Assembly: GCA_027483785.1 (NCBI GenBank) | Contig: JAIXTU010000198.1 | Span: 1-12,277 of the forward strand | DNA length: 12,277 nt | From: Flavobacterium sp. | GTDB taxonomy: Bacteria; Bacteroidota; Bacteroidia; Flavobacteriales; Flavobacteriaceae | Reading direction: 5' to 3' | Shown here: positions 1 to 5,600 of the stretch, one piece after another | How the letters are laid out: every line of letters begins with the position of its first letter | Numbering within the stretch: the stretch's first letter is position 1 | Notes under the pieces: model-generated | Database searches by the model: none | What the model saw: the letters and a program-made list of their open reading frames with translations, nothing else | What the model was told of the DNA's origin: nothing | Position numbers and translations under genes: made by a program

Positions 1-76
1 ACAAGCTCAGGCAACGATGATACGCGGGTTCGGGTGGGAAAAAGATACGTTAAGTGGTGAACGTTGCGAAGTCTAA
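1..76 (+). other. possible 3' end of a plus-strand gene (unresolved)
   Basis: Two plus-strand frames are open from the left edge. One runs to TAA at 74–76 and ends in the residues LSGERCEV; the other runs to TGA at 58–60 and ends in VGKRYVKW. Either could be the last codons of a gene convergent with dinB, but the stretch is too short to choose between them, and I recognise no family. It may also be plain intergenic sequence. Confidence 0.2.
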
Positions 77-103
77 CTTCTAACCTCTAGCTTCTCGCTT
101 CTA
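73..103. repeat. tandem heptamer repeat (CTARCYT-like, four copies)
   Basis: Four consecutive 7-bp units are visible: CTAACTT, CTAACCT, CTAGCTT and CTCGCTT (73–100), followed by a partial CTA. They lie just downstream of the dinB stop codon. Similar AAGTTAG/AAGCTAG arrays are, from memory, frequent between genes in flavobacteria. No U-tract hairpin accompanies them, so I do not call them a terminator. The array may be a slippage-prone spacer. Confidence 0.7.
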
Positions 104-109
104 AAAATC

Positions 110-1174
110 TCAAAAATCAAACTTCAACTGTATCCCAACCGATTTCTTCTGATCTACGTTCAAATTACTTACCGAAATGCCCAACAAACGAACCGAGTCG
201 CGCAAACGTTCCTGATACAACAACTCTTTGGCAACCTGAAACAATGCGCTGGCCGTCGACAAAAAATGAAAACCTGTTTTCGAGCGGGTTTGCAACGTAA
301 AATCGCTGTATTTGATTTTCAACGTAACCGTCTTTCCTGCTAAATCGTGCTTCTTTAAACGTGCCGATAATTCCTTGGCAATAACTTCCAACTTGTCGAT
401 CATAAACAACTCCGACGTTAAGTTGGTTTCGAATGTGTGCTCCGTGGCAACCGATTTCTGCGTGCGTTCCGGCATCACCGGCGATTCGTGAATACCACGT
501 ACAATCTTGTAATAATCGAGTCCGGGCTTGCCAAAATGCGTTTCTAAAAACTCGGCCGACTTACCCTTCAAATCCTTACCGGTGAAAATCTGATGACTGT
601 ACATCTTGTCCCGCGTCACTTTTCCAACACCGTAAAACTTCCCAATGGGCAACTCCTCCAAGAAAGTCTCAACCTGCTCGGGCGCAATCGTAAATTGGCC
701 GTTGGGCTTGTTGTAATCGGACGCTACTTTCGCCAAAAATTTATTGATCGAAATGCCCGCCGAAGCCGTAAGCTGGGTTTCCTCGAAAATCCGTTGCCGA
801 ATTTCAGTAGCCAAAAGCGTAGCCGAGCCTTGGTTGACTTTGTTTTGGGTAACGTCGAGATACGCCTCGTCGAGCGATAACGGTTCCACTAAATCGGTGT
901 ATTGAAAAAAAATATCGCGAATCTTGGCCGAAATTTCCCGATACCGATCAAAACGCAAAGGAACAAATATAAGCTGCGGACACAAACGCTTCGCCAAAAC
1001 ACCCGAAATAGCGCTGCGTACGCCAAATTTTCGCGCTTCGTAACTCGCCGCCGAAACCACGCCCCGAACCTCGTTTCCGCCCACAGCAATAGGCTTTCCT
1101 CGCAACTCCGGAAAATCGAGCTGCTCCACCGAAGCATAGAACGCATCCATATCAATGTGGATGATTTTTCGCAT
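110..1174 (-). CDS. dinB: DNA polymerase IV (Y-family translesion polymerase)
   Basis: This 354-residue protein is a full-length Y-family DNA polymerase, which copies past damaged template bases at low fidelity in the cytoplasm. The catalytic motifs are intact. HIDMDAFYASVEQ at the N-terminus carries the metal ligand D8 and the steric-gate aromatic at Y13. SLDEAYLDVT carries the catalytic acids D102 and E103. The thumb and little-finger regions follow, and the extreme C-terminus reads QLKFDF, which fits a sliding-clamp-binding motif of the QLxLxF type. The start at 1174 is natural because the second codon set RKIIHIDMD matches the family N-terminus. It lies 50 bp downstream of hom on the same strand with no obvious terminator between, so it may be read through from the met genes, although dinB is usually under its own promoter. 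No LexA-type operator was recognised in the short gap. Confidence 0.96.
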   Translation of the reverse strand: MRKIIHIDMDAFYASVEQLDFPELRGKPIAVGGNEVRGVVSAASYEARKFGVRSAISGVLAKRLCPQLIFVPLRFDRYREISAKIRDIFFQYTDLVEPLSLDEAYLDVTQNKVNQGSATLLATEIRQRIFEETQLTASAGISINKFLAKVASDYNKPNGQFTIAPEQVETFLEELPIGKFYGVGKVTRDKMYSHQIFTGKDLKGKSAEFLETHFGKPGLDYYKIVRGIHESPVMPERTQKSVATEHTFETNLTSELFMIDKLEVIAKELSARLKKHDLAGKTVTLKIKYSDFTLQTRSKTGFHFLSTASALFQVAKELLYQERLRDSVRLLGISVSNLNVDQKKSVGIQLKFDF

Positions 1175-1224
1175 GTGGTAAAGTTAGCGAAAGCTTTTAA
1201 CACTAAAATTCCTTGCAATTGCAA

Positions 1225-2340
1225 TTAGCCCGAAACTTCACTAAAACCTGCAAGCTTCTGCTGCTTCACCGTTTCGGAAATCTGCAACAAATCGCTTAAA
1301 ACACCGCGCGCCGTAACTTCTTTCCCGGCTCCGGCACCTTGCACCACCAGCGGATTTCTACCGTACGATTCGGTGTAAATTTCAATCAAATTGTCTGTGC
1401 CACGCAATTGTCCTAATGCCGATTCGCGTTTCACAGCCGTAAGCTTTACCTGAAATCGGCGTTTTTCCAAATCTAAAAGGCCCACAAAACGCAAAACCTC
1501 ATCGGCTTCCAGCTCTTGCTTGCGATCTTCCAAATACCGGTTTAAAGTCTGTTTGTTCGAACGATAATCGGTTTCTTGCAGCAAACGTGTTCCTGTTTCT
1601 CCGAAAATGGGTTCAATCGAAATGTCGTCTAACTCCAACGGTTCTTGCAGTTCGCGCGCCAAAATAAGAAGCTTCCGAGCCACGTCGGTGCCCGATAAAT
1701 CGTCTCGCGAATCGGGTTCGGTATATCCGTTTCGTTCTGCGTCGGCTAAAATCTGTGAAAACGGAAACGGCTCGACCGAAAATCGGTTAAACATATAACT
1801 CAACGATCCCGAAAAAACACCTTGAATGCGCGTTATTCGTTCGCCAGCTTGATACAAATTCCGAATGGTTTGAATAATCGGCAAACCCGCGCCGACGTTG
1901 GTTTCATACAGAAATTTTCTGTTTTGCTTCGCCAATTCGCTGCGCAACAAATTGTAAAAATGTAAGTCGGCTGTGTTCGGTTTTTTGTTCGCCGCAACCA
2001 AATGACAGCCGTGTTGCACCAAAGGCAAATAGCGACAAAGCATCACGTCGGATGCGGTAACATCTAAGGCAATCAAATTTTCAAGCGGGGTATTTTTTAG
2101 AAAATGGAGAATATCATCAAATTCGTACGGAATCGATGAGCGTTTGAAATCGGTTTCCCAAGCCTGCTGCAGCGCTTCGTTTTGAAACAGCACCACCGTA
2201 GAGTTGGCAATGATTGGAAAGTTGAACACAACTCCGTTTTGCTTCTCCAAAAAATCGCGCGATTCTTGAATCTGCTTCAACAACGTGCTTCCAACATTTC
2301 CGATTCCAAAAAGCAAAATATTAATGGTTGTAACTGACAT
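1225..2340 (-). CDS. hom: homoserine dehydrogenase
   Basis: This 371-residue enzyme reduces aspartate semialdehyde to homoserine with NAD(P)H, the branch leading to methionine and threonine. The Rossmann nucleotide-binding loop is GIGNVG at residues 12–17. VAANKKPNT (about 116–123) is the conserved dehydrogenase lysine region, YETNVGAGLPI (145–155) is the substrate-pocket segment, and EPDSRDDLSGTDVARK (208–223) carries the acidic substrate residues and the catalytic lysine K223. There is no aspartokinase domain and no clear C-terminal ACT domain, so it matches the dehydrogenase half of ThrA-type enzymes and is probably not feedback-regulated through an ACT domain. Its start overlaps the end of metX by 20 nt, which suggests translational coupling. 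It lies in the metY–metX–hom order and so supplies homoserine to MetX. Confidence 0.93.
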   Translation of the reverse strand: MSVTTINILLFGIGNVGSTLLKQIQESRDFLEKQNGVVFNFPIIANSTVVLFQNEALQQAWETDFKRSSIPYEFDDILHFLKNTPLENLIALDVTASDVMLCRYLPLVQHGCHLVAANKKPNTADLHFYNLLRSELAKQNRKFLYETNVGAGLPIIQTIRNLYQAGERITRIQGVFSGSLSYMFNRFSVEPFPFSQILADAERNGYTEPDSRDDLSGTDVARKLLILARELQEPLELDDISIEPIFGETGTRLLQETDYRSNKQTLNRYLEDRKQELEADEVLRFVGLLDLEKRRFQVKLTAVKRESALGQLRGTDNLIEIYTESYGRNPLVVQGAGAGKEVTARGVLSDLLQISETVKQQKLAGFSEVSG

Positions 2341-3328
2341 ACGTGTTGGTTTTTTGAGTTTGAAAAATGGGGTTTAAAATCTGCGAAAGCTGTTCGTTTT
2401 CAATCAAAAAGGCATCGTGACCGTGCACCGAATTTATCTGATGTAAAAAGATGTTTTCGCGCTGTGTCTTTAAAATTTCGAAGGTTTTCCGATTTTCTGC
2501 AGCCGTAAAAAACAAGTCGGTATCTACAGCTACAATGTGAATGGCAGCGGTAACATCGCGAATTACTTGCAGGAAATCGGCGCGCTCTTTAGTGATGTCG
2601 TTTGTTTTGAGCAAATGATTCATCAGTTTGTATGCCGGCAACGTAAACCGATTTTTCAGTTTAATGCCGTGGTTCAGCAACCAACGTTCCACTTGAAAAA
2701 CCGACGATTCGTTGGTTCGCGTTCTACCAAACCGCTGATTGATCGATTCGGGCGTTCGGTACAACAACATGGCATGCAAACGCGCATCGGCAATCGGATC
2801 GTCGGAGTTGTTCAAAATTTGGTCTTGAACAAGCACTTGCGCAATCACCCAATCGGTTGCTTTCCAATCGGTTGCAATCGGAATTAAATGTCCGATCGAT
2901 CTCGGCTGCAATACCGCCATTTCCCAAGCAATAGCGCCGCCCAAACTTCCGCCAATCACAGCAAAAATACGGTCTATTCCCAAAGCGTGTAAGCCATTCC
3001 AAAACAATTGTGCTACATCGCGAACGGTAAATTTTTTGTATTCGTCAATTAAATTCGCGGGGTTTTTATCGTAGCCGTTTCCGGGAATGTTAAAGGAAAT
3101 CACGGTAAACGCTCCAGTGTCTATCGTTTTGCCCAAACCTACTAATTCACTCCACCAACCATCCAGACCACTTACGTTCGAATTCCCCGTAAGGGCATGA
3201 TTTACCACAACTACGGGCGCTGTTCCTAAAGTTTGCCCAAATACCTGATACGTTAGTACGGGCTTGGCGTAGATAAATCCGTTTTGTAACCGAATGTCGG
3301 CAAGCGGAATACTAAATAAATGTGCCAT
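2321..3328 (-). CDS. metX: homoserine O-acetyltransferase (alpha/beta-hydrolase fold)
   Basis: This 335-residue protein transfers an acyl group, by family normally acetyl from acetyl-CoA, to homoserine. That activates homoserine for direct sulfhydrylation by the neighbouring MetY. Family hallmarks are NHALTGNSNVSG (43–54), SFNIPGNGYDKNP (78–90), the nucleophile elbow GGSLGG with S128, the acid segment VDTDLFF with D271, and the catalytic histidine in HGHDAFL (H304). All three members of the Ser-Asp-His triad are therefore present. The length is on the short side for MetX, in line with compact Bacteroidota forms (from memory). Whether the donor is acetyl- or succinyl-CoA cannot be proven from sequence alone, but pairing with metY favours acetyl. 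The 20-nt overlap with hom and the shared strand indicate one transcript. Confidence 0.93.
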   Translation of the reverse strand: MAHLFSIPLADIRLQNGFIYAKPVLTYQVFGQTLGTAPVVVVNHALTGNSNVSGLDGWWSELVGLGKTIDTGAFTVISFNIPGNGYDKNPANLIDEYKKFTVRDVAQLFWNGLHALGIDRIFAVIGGSLGGAIAWEMAVLQPRSIGHLIPIATDWKATDWVIAQVLVQDQILNNSDDPIADARLHAMLLYRTPESINQRFGRTRTNESSVFQVERWLLNHGIKLKNRFTLPAYKLMNHLLKTNDITKERADFLQVIRDVTAAIHIVAVDTDLFFTAAENRKTFEILKTQRENIFLHQINSVHGHDAFLIENEQLSQILNPIFQTQKTNTYVSYNH

Positions 3329-3399
3329 AAAAGGTTGTTTTTAATCGAATTCAGATTAGTACTTGAAGTGGTTTTGCCATTTGAAACCGGTTTTTGTTT

Positions 3400-3431
3400 A
3401 ACTGCCCTCCACGAAAGTGCGGAGGACAGTT
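3400..3431 (-). promoter_or_regulatory. hairpin between metY and metX, without U-tract
   Basis: Within the 171-bp gap between metY and metX, AACTG and CCTCC (3400–3410) face GGAGG and CAGTT (3421–3431), with one internal mismatch and a small GAAA-containing loop. On the transcript this would be a stable stem of about ten pairs. The following RNA bases are A-rich, not U-rich, so it is unlikely to be an intrinsic terminator. An mRNA-processing or stability element, or part of a second promoter region, is possible. This is inference from the inverted repeat only. Confidence 0.45.
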
Positions 3432-3499
3432 GCACAAACAAACAAAACAAAACCTAATACAATTCTCAGCTATCTACTGATTATGAGCGTTTTATAAAA

Positions 3500-4798
3500 T
3501 TAAGAAGCAACTACTTGCGGTGTCGTTGCTGCAACCAGCGCTTGTTCGATATCGGCTTTTAAGTCGGCGAGGTCTTCCAAACCAACCGAAACGCGAATCA
3601 AATCGGGTGTAACGCCCGTGGTGCGCTGCTGCTCTTCAGAAAGTTGCTGGTGCGTGGTGCTTGCTGGGTGAATGATGAGCGATTTCGTATCGCCAATGTT
3701 CGCCAATAACGAGAACAAGCGTGTCGAATCCACAAAACGTTTTGCACCTTCAAAGCCCGACTTTAAACCGAATGTTAGAATGCCGCTTTGCCCTTTTGGC
3801 AAGTATTGTTCGGCCAGCGTTTTGTACTTCGAACTTTGCAATCCGGGGTAATTTACCCAAGCTACGGCCTCTTGTTGTTCGAGCCATTGCGCCAAAGCCA
3901 GGGCATTTTCGCTGTGTTTTAAAATGCGTATCGACAAAGTTTCCAAACCTTGCAGCGTCTGGAACGCATTAAACGGACTGAGTGCTGCGCCAAAATCGCG
4001 CAGACCTTCGATACGCACTTTGGCGATAAACGATGCGGCACCTAAAGCTTCGTAGTATTTTAATCCGTGATAACCCGGCGACGGCTCGGTGAATTCAGGA
4101 AATTTGCCGTTGCTCCAATCGAAATTTCCGGCAGCGATAATCACGCCGCCTAACGAAGTTCCGTTGCCGGTGATGTATTTGGTAAGCGAATGAATCACGA
4201 TGTTGGCGCCGTATGCAATCGGATTCAAGAGATACGGCGTTGCTACGGTATTATCGACAATAAATGGCACTTGAAAAGCGGCGGCGCGATCGGCAATGGC
4301 GCGTAAATCGAGCACGTCGAGTTTTGGGTTTCCGAGGCTTTCGGCAAAAAAGGCGCGGGTATTTTCTTGGGCGGCGCGAGTAAAATTCTCCGGATCTTCC
4401 GGATCAACAAACGTGGTGGTAATACCTAGGCGCGGCAAAGTAACGCTCAGCAAATTGTAGGTTCCGCCGTAGAGGCTGTTTGAGGCCACGATATGATCGC
4501 CGGCGCGCAGCAATACGAGCAAGGTGGTGGCAATAGCGGCTGTTCCCGATGCGGTAACTACGGCGCCAATTCCGCTTTCGAGTGCGGCTAAACGCTGTTC
4601 GAGCACGTCGTTTGTAGGGTTGTTCAGGCGGGTGTAAATAAAACCGGCTTCTGCCAATCCGAACAAGTTTGCGGCATGATCGGAGTTGTTAAACACGTAC
4701 GACGTGGTTTGGTAAATAGGCACAGCGCGGGTTCCTGCAGTTTTGTTGGTGTCGTGTCCGGCGTGCAATGCCAAGGTTGAAAAATTTGTTGTACTCAT
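3500..4798 (-). CDS. metY: O-acetylhomoserine sulfhydrylase (PLP-dependent)
   Basis: This 432-residue protein belongs to the Cys/Met-metabolism PLP enzymes and is of the O-acetylhomoserine aminocarboxypropyltransferase type. It makes homocysteine directly from O-acetylhomoserine and sulfide, bypassing cystathionine. The N-terminus STLALHAGHD is typical of the MetY branch. YTRLNNPTND (55–64) supplies the phosphate-binding tyrosine and arginine, SLYGGTYNLL follows, VDNTVATPYL carries D182, which pairs with the cofactor pyridine nitrogen, and HSLTKYITGNG carries the PLP lysine K207. GVTPDLIRVSVGLED near the C-terminus is the family carboxylate-binding arginine segment. Length and N-terminal motif favour MetY over MetB or MetC. 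It is the first structural gene after the double attenuator at 4831–5155, so its expression should follow Cys/Met supply, and metX lies 171 bp downstream. Confidence 0.95.
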   Translation of the reverse strand: MSTTNFSTLALHAGHDTNKTAGTRAVPIYQTTSYVFNNSDHAANLFGLAEAGFIYTRLNNPTNDVLEQRLAALESGIGAVVTASGTAAIATTLLVLLRAGDHIVASNSLYGGTYNLLSVTLPRLGITTTFVDPEDPENFTRAAQENTRAFFAESLGNPKLDVLDLRAIADRAAAFQVPFIVDNTVATPYLLNPIAYGANIVIHSLTKYITGNGTSLGGVIIAAGNFDWSNGKFPEFTEPSPGYHGLKYYEALGAASFIAKVRIEGLRDFGAALSPFNAFQTLQGLETLSIRILKHSENALALAQWLEQQEAVAWVNYPGLQSSKYKTLAEQYLPKGQSGILTFGLKSGFEGAKRFVDSTRLFSLLANIGDTKSLIIHPASTTHQQLSEEQQRTTGVTPDLIRVSVGLEDLADLKADIEQALVAATTPQVVAS

Positions 4799-4830
4799 GG
4801 ATTTAGTATTTAAAAATTAGAATTACGAGC

Positions 4831-4870
4831 AAAAAAAAAGTCCTTTTGGAGTGGTTTACCAAAAGGACTT
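4831..4870 (-). terminator. intrinsic terminator of attenuator 2 (metY-proximal)
   Basis: A perfect 12-bp stem is seen: plus-strand 4838–4849 is the exact reverse complement of 4859–4870, with a 9-nt loop. On the minus strand it is followed immediately by a run of U (nine plus-strand A at 4831–4839, partly in the stem). It sits 22 nt after the stop codon of leader peptide 2 and 33 nt before the metY start, so it is an attenuator and not the end of a gene. Confidence 0.9.
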
Positions 4871-4917
4871 AACGTTTTAAAGCAATGCTTTATCAGCTGT
4901 CAAGACATAGGTAAACC
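4853..4917 (-). promoter_or_regulatory. predicted antiterminator fold of attenuator 2
   Basis: In the transcript GGUUUACC inside leader gene 2 (4910–4917) is fully complementary to GGUAAACC at 4853–4860. That segment spans the inner base pairs and loop of the terminator. A second helix, CUUGAC (4899–4904) with GUUAAG (4868–4873, one G·U pair), extends the alternative fold across the 5' arm. Between them lies a small hairpin (4878–4892, six pairs, 3-nt loop). Forming these helices would dismantle the terminator. A ribosome finishing the peptide at 4893 would mask the leader-side strands, while one stalled in the Cys/Met run (4929–4958) would not. Pairing is seen directly; function is inferred. 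Confidence 0.65.
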
Positions 4918-5000
4918 CAGACGATTGTGCAACACATCATCCACATCATGCAACAACATGACATTGAGTTTAGCGCGGTATTTCTGGTTTGAGCTGACAT
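4893..5000 (-). CDS. leader peptide 2, Cys/Met-rich (attenuation peptide)
   Basis: This 35-codon open frame begins MSAQTRNTALNSMS and then reads CCCMMWMMCC (codons at 4958–4929) before ending TIVWVYLCLDS. Six of its codons are Cys and six are Met, an extreme density that matches the amino acids made downstream and is the hallmark of a ribosome-sensing leader. The ATG at 5000 gives the full frame; an internal ATG at 4964 directly before the Cys run is an alternative start. The peptide stop is 22 nt from the terminator stem. Ribosome stalling at the Cys/Met codons is predicted to favour the antiterminator. The core CCCMMW is shared with leader peptide 1, suggesting descent by tandem duplication. 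Confidence 0.82.
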   Translation of the reverse strand: MSAQTRNTALNSMSCCCMMWMMCCTIVWVYLCLDS

Positions 5001-5031
5001 TTTAAAAAATTGATTTTTGAACAACGAGAAT

Positions 5032-5060
5032 AAAAAAACCTCTGCGGTTGGGCAGAGGTT
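5032..5060 (-). terminator. intrinsic terminator of attenuator 1 (promoter-proximal)
   Basis: A perfect 9-bp stem, plus-strand 5037–5045 against 5052–5060, with a 6-nt loop is followed on the minus strand by seven U residues (A at 5032–5038). It lies 26 nt after the stop of leader peptide 1 and 31 nt before the start of leader peptide 2. Polymerase must pass it before reaching the second attenuator. Confidence 0.9.
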
Positions 5061-5108
5061 AACTAAGTTTATGCGAGATCTTACAATCATGCCATAGTGC
5101 ACCTCTGC
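5052..5108 (-). promoter_or_regulatory. predicted antiterminator fold of attenuator 1
   Basis: The transcript segment GCAGAGGU within leader gene 1 (5101–5108) is an exact copy of the first eight bases of the terminator 3' arm. It can therefore pair over 8 bp with ACCUCUGC (5052–5059), the terminator 5' arm. This is the classical 2:3 versus 3:4 switch. A ribosome stalled on the Cys/Met codons (5117–5140) leaves segment 2 free to block termination; one that reaches the stop at 5087 should cover it. The repeat is seen; the switching is inferred. Confidence 0.75.
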
Positions 5109-5155
5109 GGATTGCTCCACATCATACAACAGCACATCATTGTTAGATTTTTCAT
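5087..5155 (-). CDS. leader peptide 1, Cys/Met-rich (attenuation peptide)
   Basis: This 22-codon open frame starts MKNLTMMCCCMMWSN and ends PQRCTMA. It has four Cys codons and six Met codons, with MMCCCMMW uninterrupted at 5140–5117. The ATG at 5155 is chosen because it gives a basic MKN-type beginning; the double ATG at 5140 is an alternative. The frame differs from the longer overlapping open frame through this region. The codons for PQR double as RNA segment 2 of the antiterminator, so coding and folding are superimposed, as in trp and his leaders. It is the first translated element of the met transcript. Confidence 0.82.
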   Translation of the reverse strand: MKNLTMMCCCMMWSNPQRCTMA

Positions 5156-5166
5156 GTCGGTTATTT

Positions 5167-5192
5167 CTGGGTGTAAAATTGCTGGGTGTAAA
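5167..5192. repeat. 11-bp direct repeat, 15-bp period, upstream of met leader
   Basis: CTGGGTGTAAA occurs at 5167–5177 and again at 5182–5192, just upstream of leader peptide 1. The similarity continues a few bases further (AATT/ATT). The period is about one and a half helical turns. It could be a regulator-binding site or part of the 5' untranslated region. The remaining sequence from 5193 to 5326 is A+T-rich, holds no gene, and presumably contains the met promoter, but I could not fix a convincing TTTG/TAnnTTTG pair on the minus strand. Confidence 0.5.
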
Positions 5193-5326
5193 TTGAAAAA
5201 CCAAACTTTTTTTGATTTTTAACAAATGATTGGGTTTCTCAACAAATTTTTAAAGAACACAAAACGCTGTAATACAAACAATTACGCTCTAAAAATTTAA
5301 CATTTAGCTTTCGTTGTTTTTTATTT

Positions 5327-5506
5327 GGGCGTTCCCGCCGCCGCTTTTTAGTGGAATAGTAAGGTGCGGCGGGCGGTACTTTCGCTGCTAGTCCGCAAGT
5401 ATTTGTGCGCAAAACTACGGCACAAACGGGGCTTCTGGGGTCGCCCGTTTGTTTGTGTTTTGCAGCCCACCTACTTTTACGGGCTATCCGCTACAGCACC
5501 TAACGC
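5327..5506. repeat. 180-bp GC-rich intergenic element with nested inverted repeats
   Basis: The element starts GGGCGTT and ends CCTAACGC, so its ends carry a 5-bp inverted repeat (GCGTT at 5329–5333, AACGC at 5502–5506). Inside are several stems: 5335–5344 with 5366–5376 (ten pairs, one bulged G); GCAAAAC at 5409–5415 with GTTTTGC at 5457–5463, enclosing a 9-bp stem 5422–5430 with 5444–5452; and AGCCC/GGGCT at 5464–5468 and 5481–5485. It is strikingly richer in G+C than both flanks. From memory, flavobacterial genomes often carry dispersed elements with these end sequences. It sits exactly at the border of the accessory island, so an insertion-site or recombination role is plausible but unproven. 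No open frame of note is present. Confidence 0.6.
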
Positions 5507-5532
5507 GGAGGGGGGATATTCTTGACATGTAA

Positions 5533-5549
5533 AAAACGTTTTGCAAAAC
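5533..5549. promoter_or_regulatory. overlapping palindromes, candidate operator of the island operon
   Basis: Two perfect palindromes overlap: AAAACGTTTT (5533–5542) and GTTTTGCAAAAC (5538–5549). They lie 52 bp before the helicase start. A TTGACA hexamer occurs at 5522–5527 but has no matching downstream hexamer at normal spacing, and the Bacteroidota-like TATTTTTA at 5574–5581 has only a weak partner. A dimeric repressor site is a reasonable guess; no regulator gene is in the window. Confidence 0.35.
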
Positions 5550-5600
5550 TGTTTATCGTAAGGTTCAAAGCTGTATTTTTATTAAAAATTTTTTTGAGTA

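Noticed and set aside
1213..1224. TTGCAATTGCAA palindrome before dinB as a LexA-type operator
   Set aside because: It overlaps the end of hom, does not resemble a known LexA box, and a simple repeat of TGCAAT can arise by chance.
593..1228. Plus- and minus-strand open frames overlapping dinB
   Set aside because: They are shadows of dinB, which has all Y-family motifs; their translations show no recognisable domain.
2537..3002. Open frames overlapping metX on both strands
   Set aside because: MetX has a complete catalytic triad and family length; the overlapping frames are by-products of its codons.
4831..5155. SAM riboswitch upstream of metY
   Set aside because: I saw no SAM-I or SAM-II core. 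The region is fully accounted for by two peptide genes, their terminators and antiterminator pairings.
4893..5225. 110-residue minus-strand open frame as a single protein
   Set aside because: It runs straight through terminator 1 and reads leader gene 1 in the wrong frame. Only its last 35 codons, starting at 5000, make sense as leader peptide 2.
5327..5506. True integron attC site
   Set aside because: Only the ends loosely recall attC core sites; there is no integrase gene or cassette array in view, so I report it as a folded element only.
5522..5550. TTGACA at 5522–5527 as a sigma70-type promoter
   Set aside because: There is no TATAAT-like hexamer at 16–18 bp spacing, and Bacteroidota primary promoters normally use a TTTG/TAnnTTTG form.
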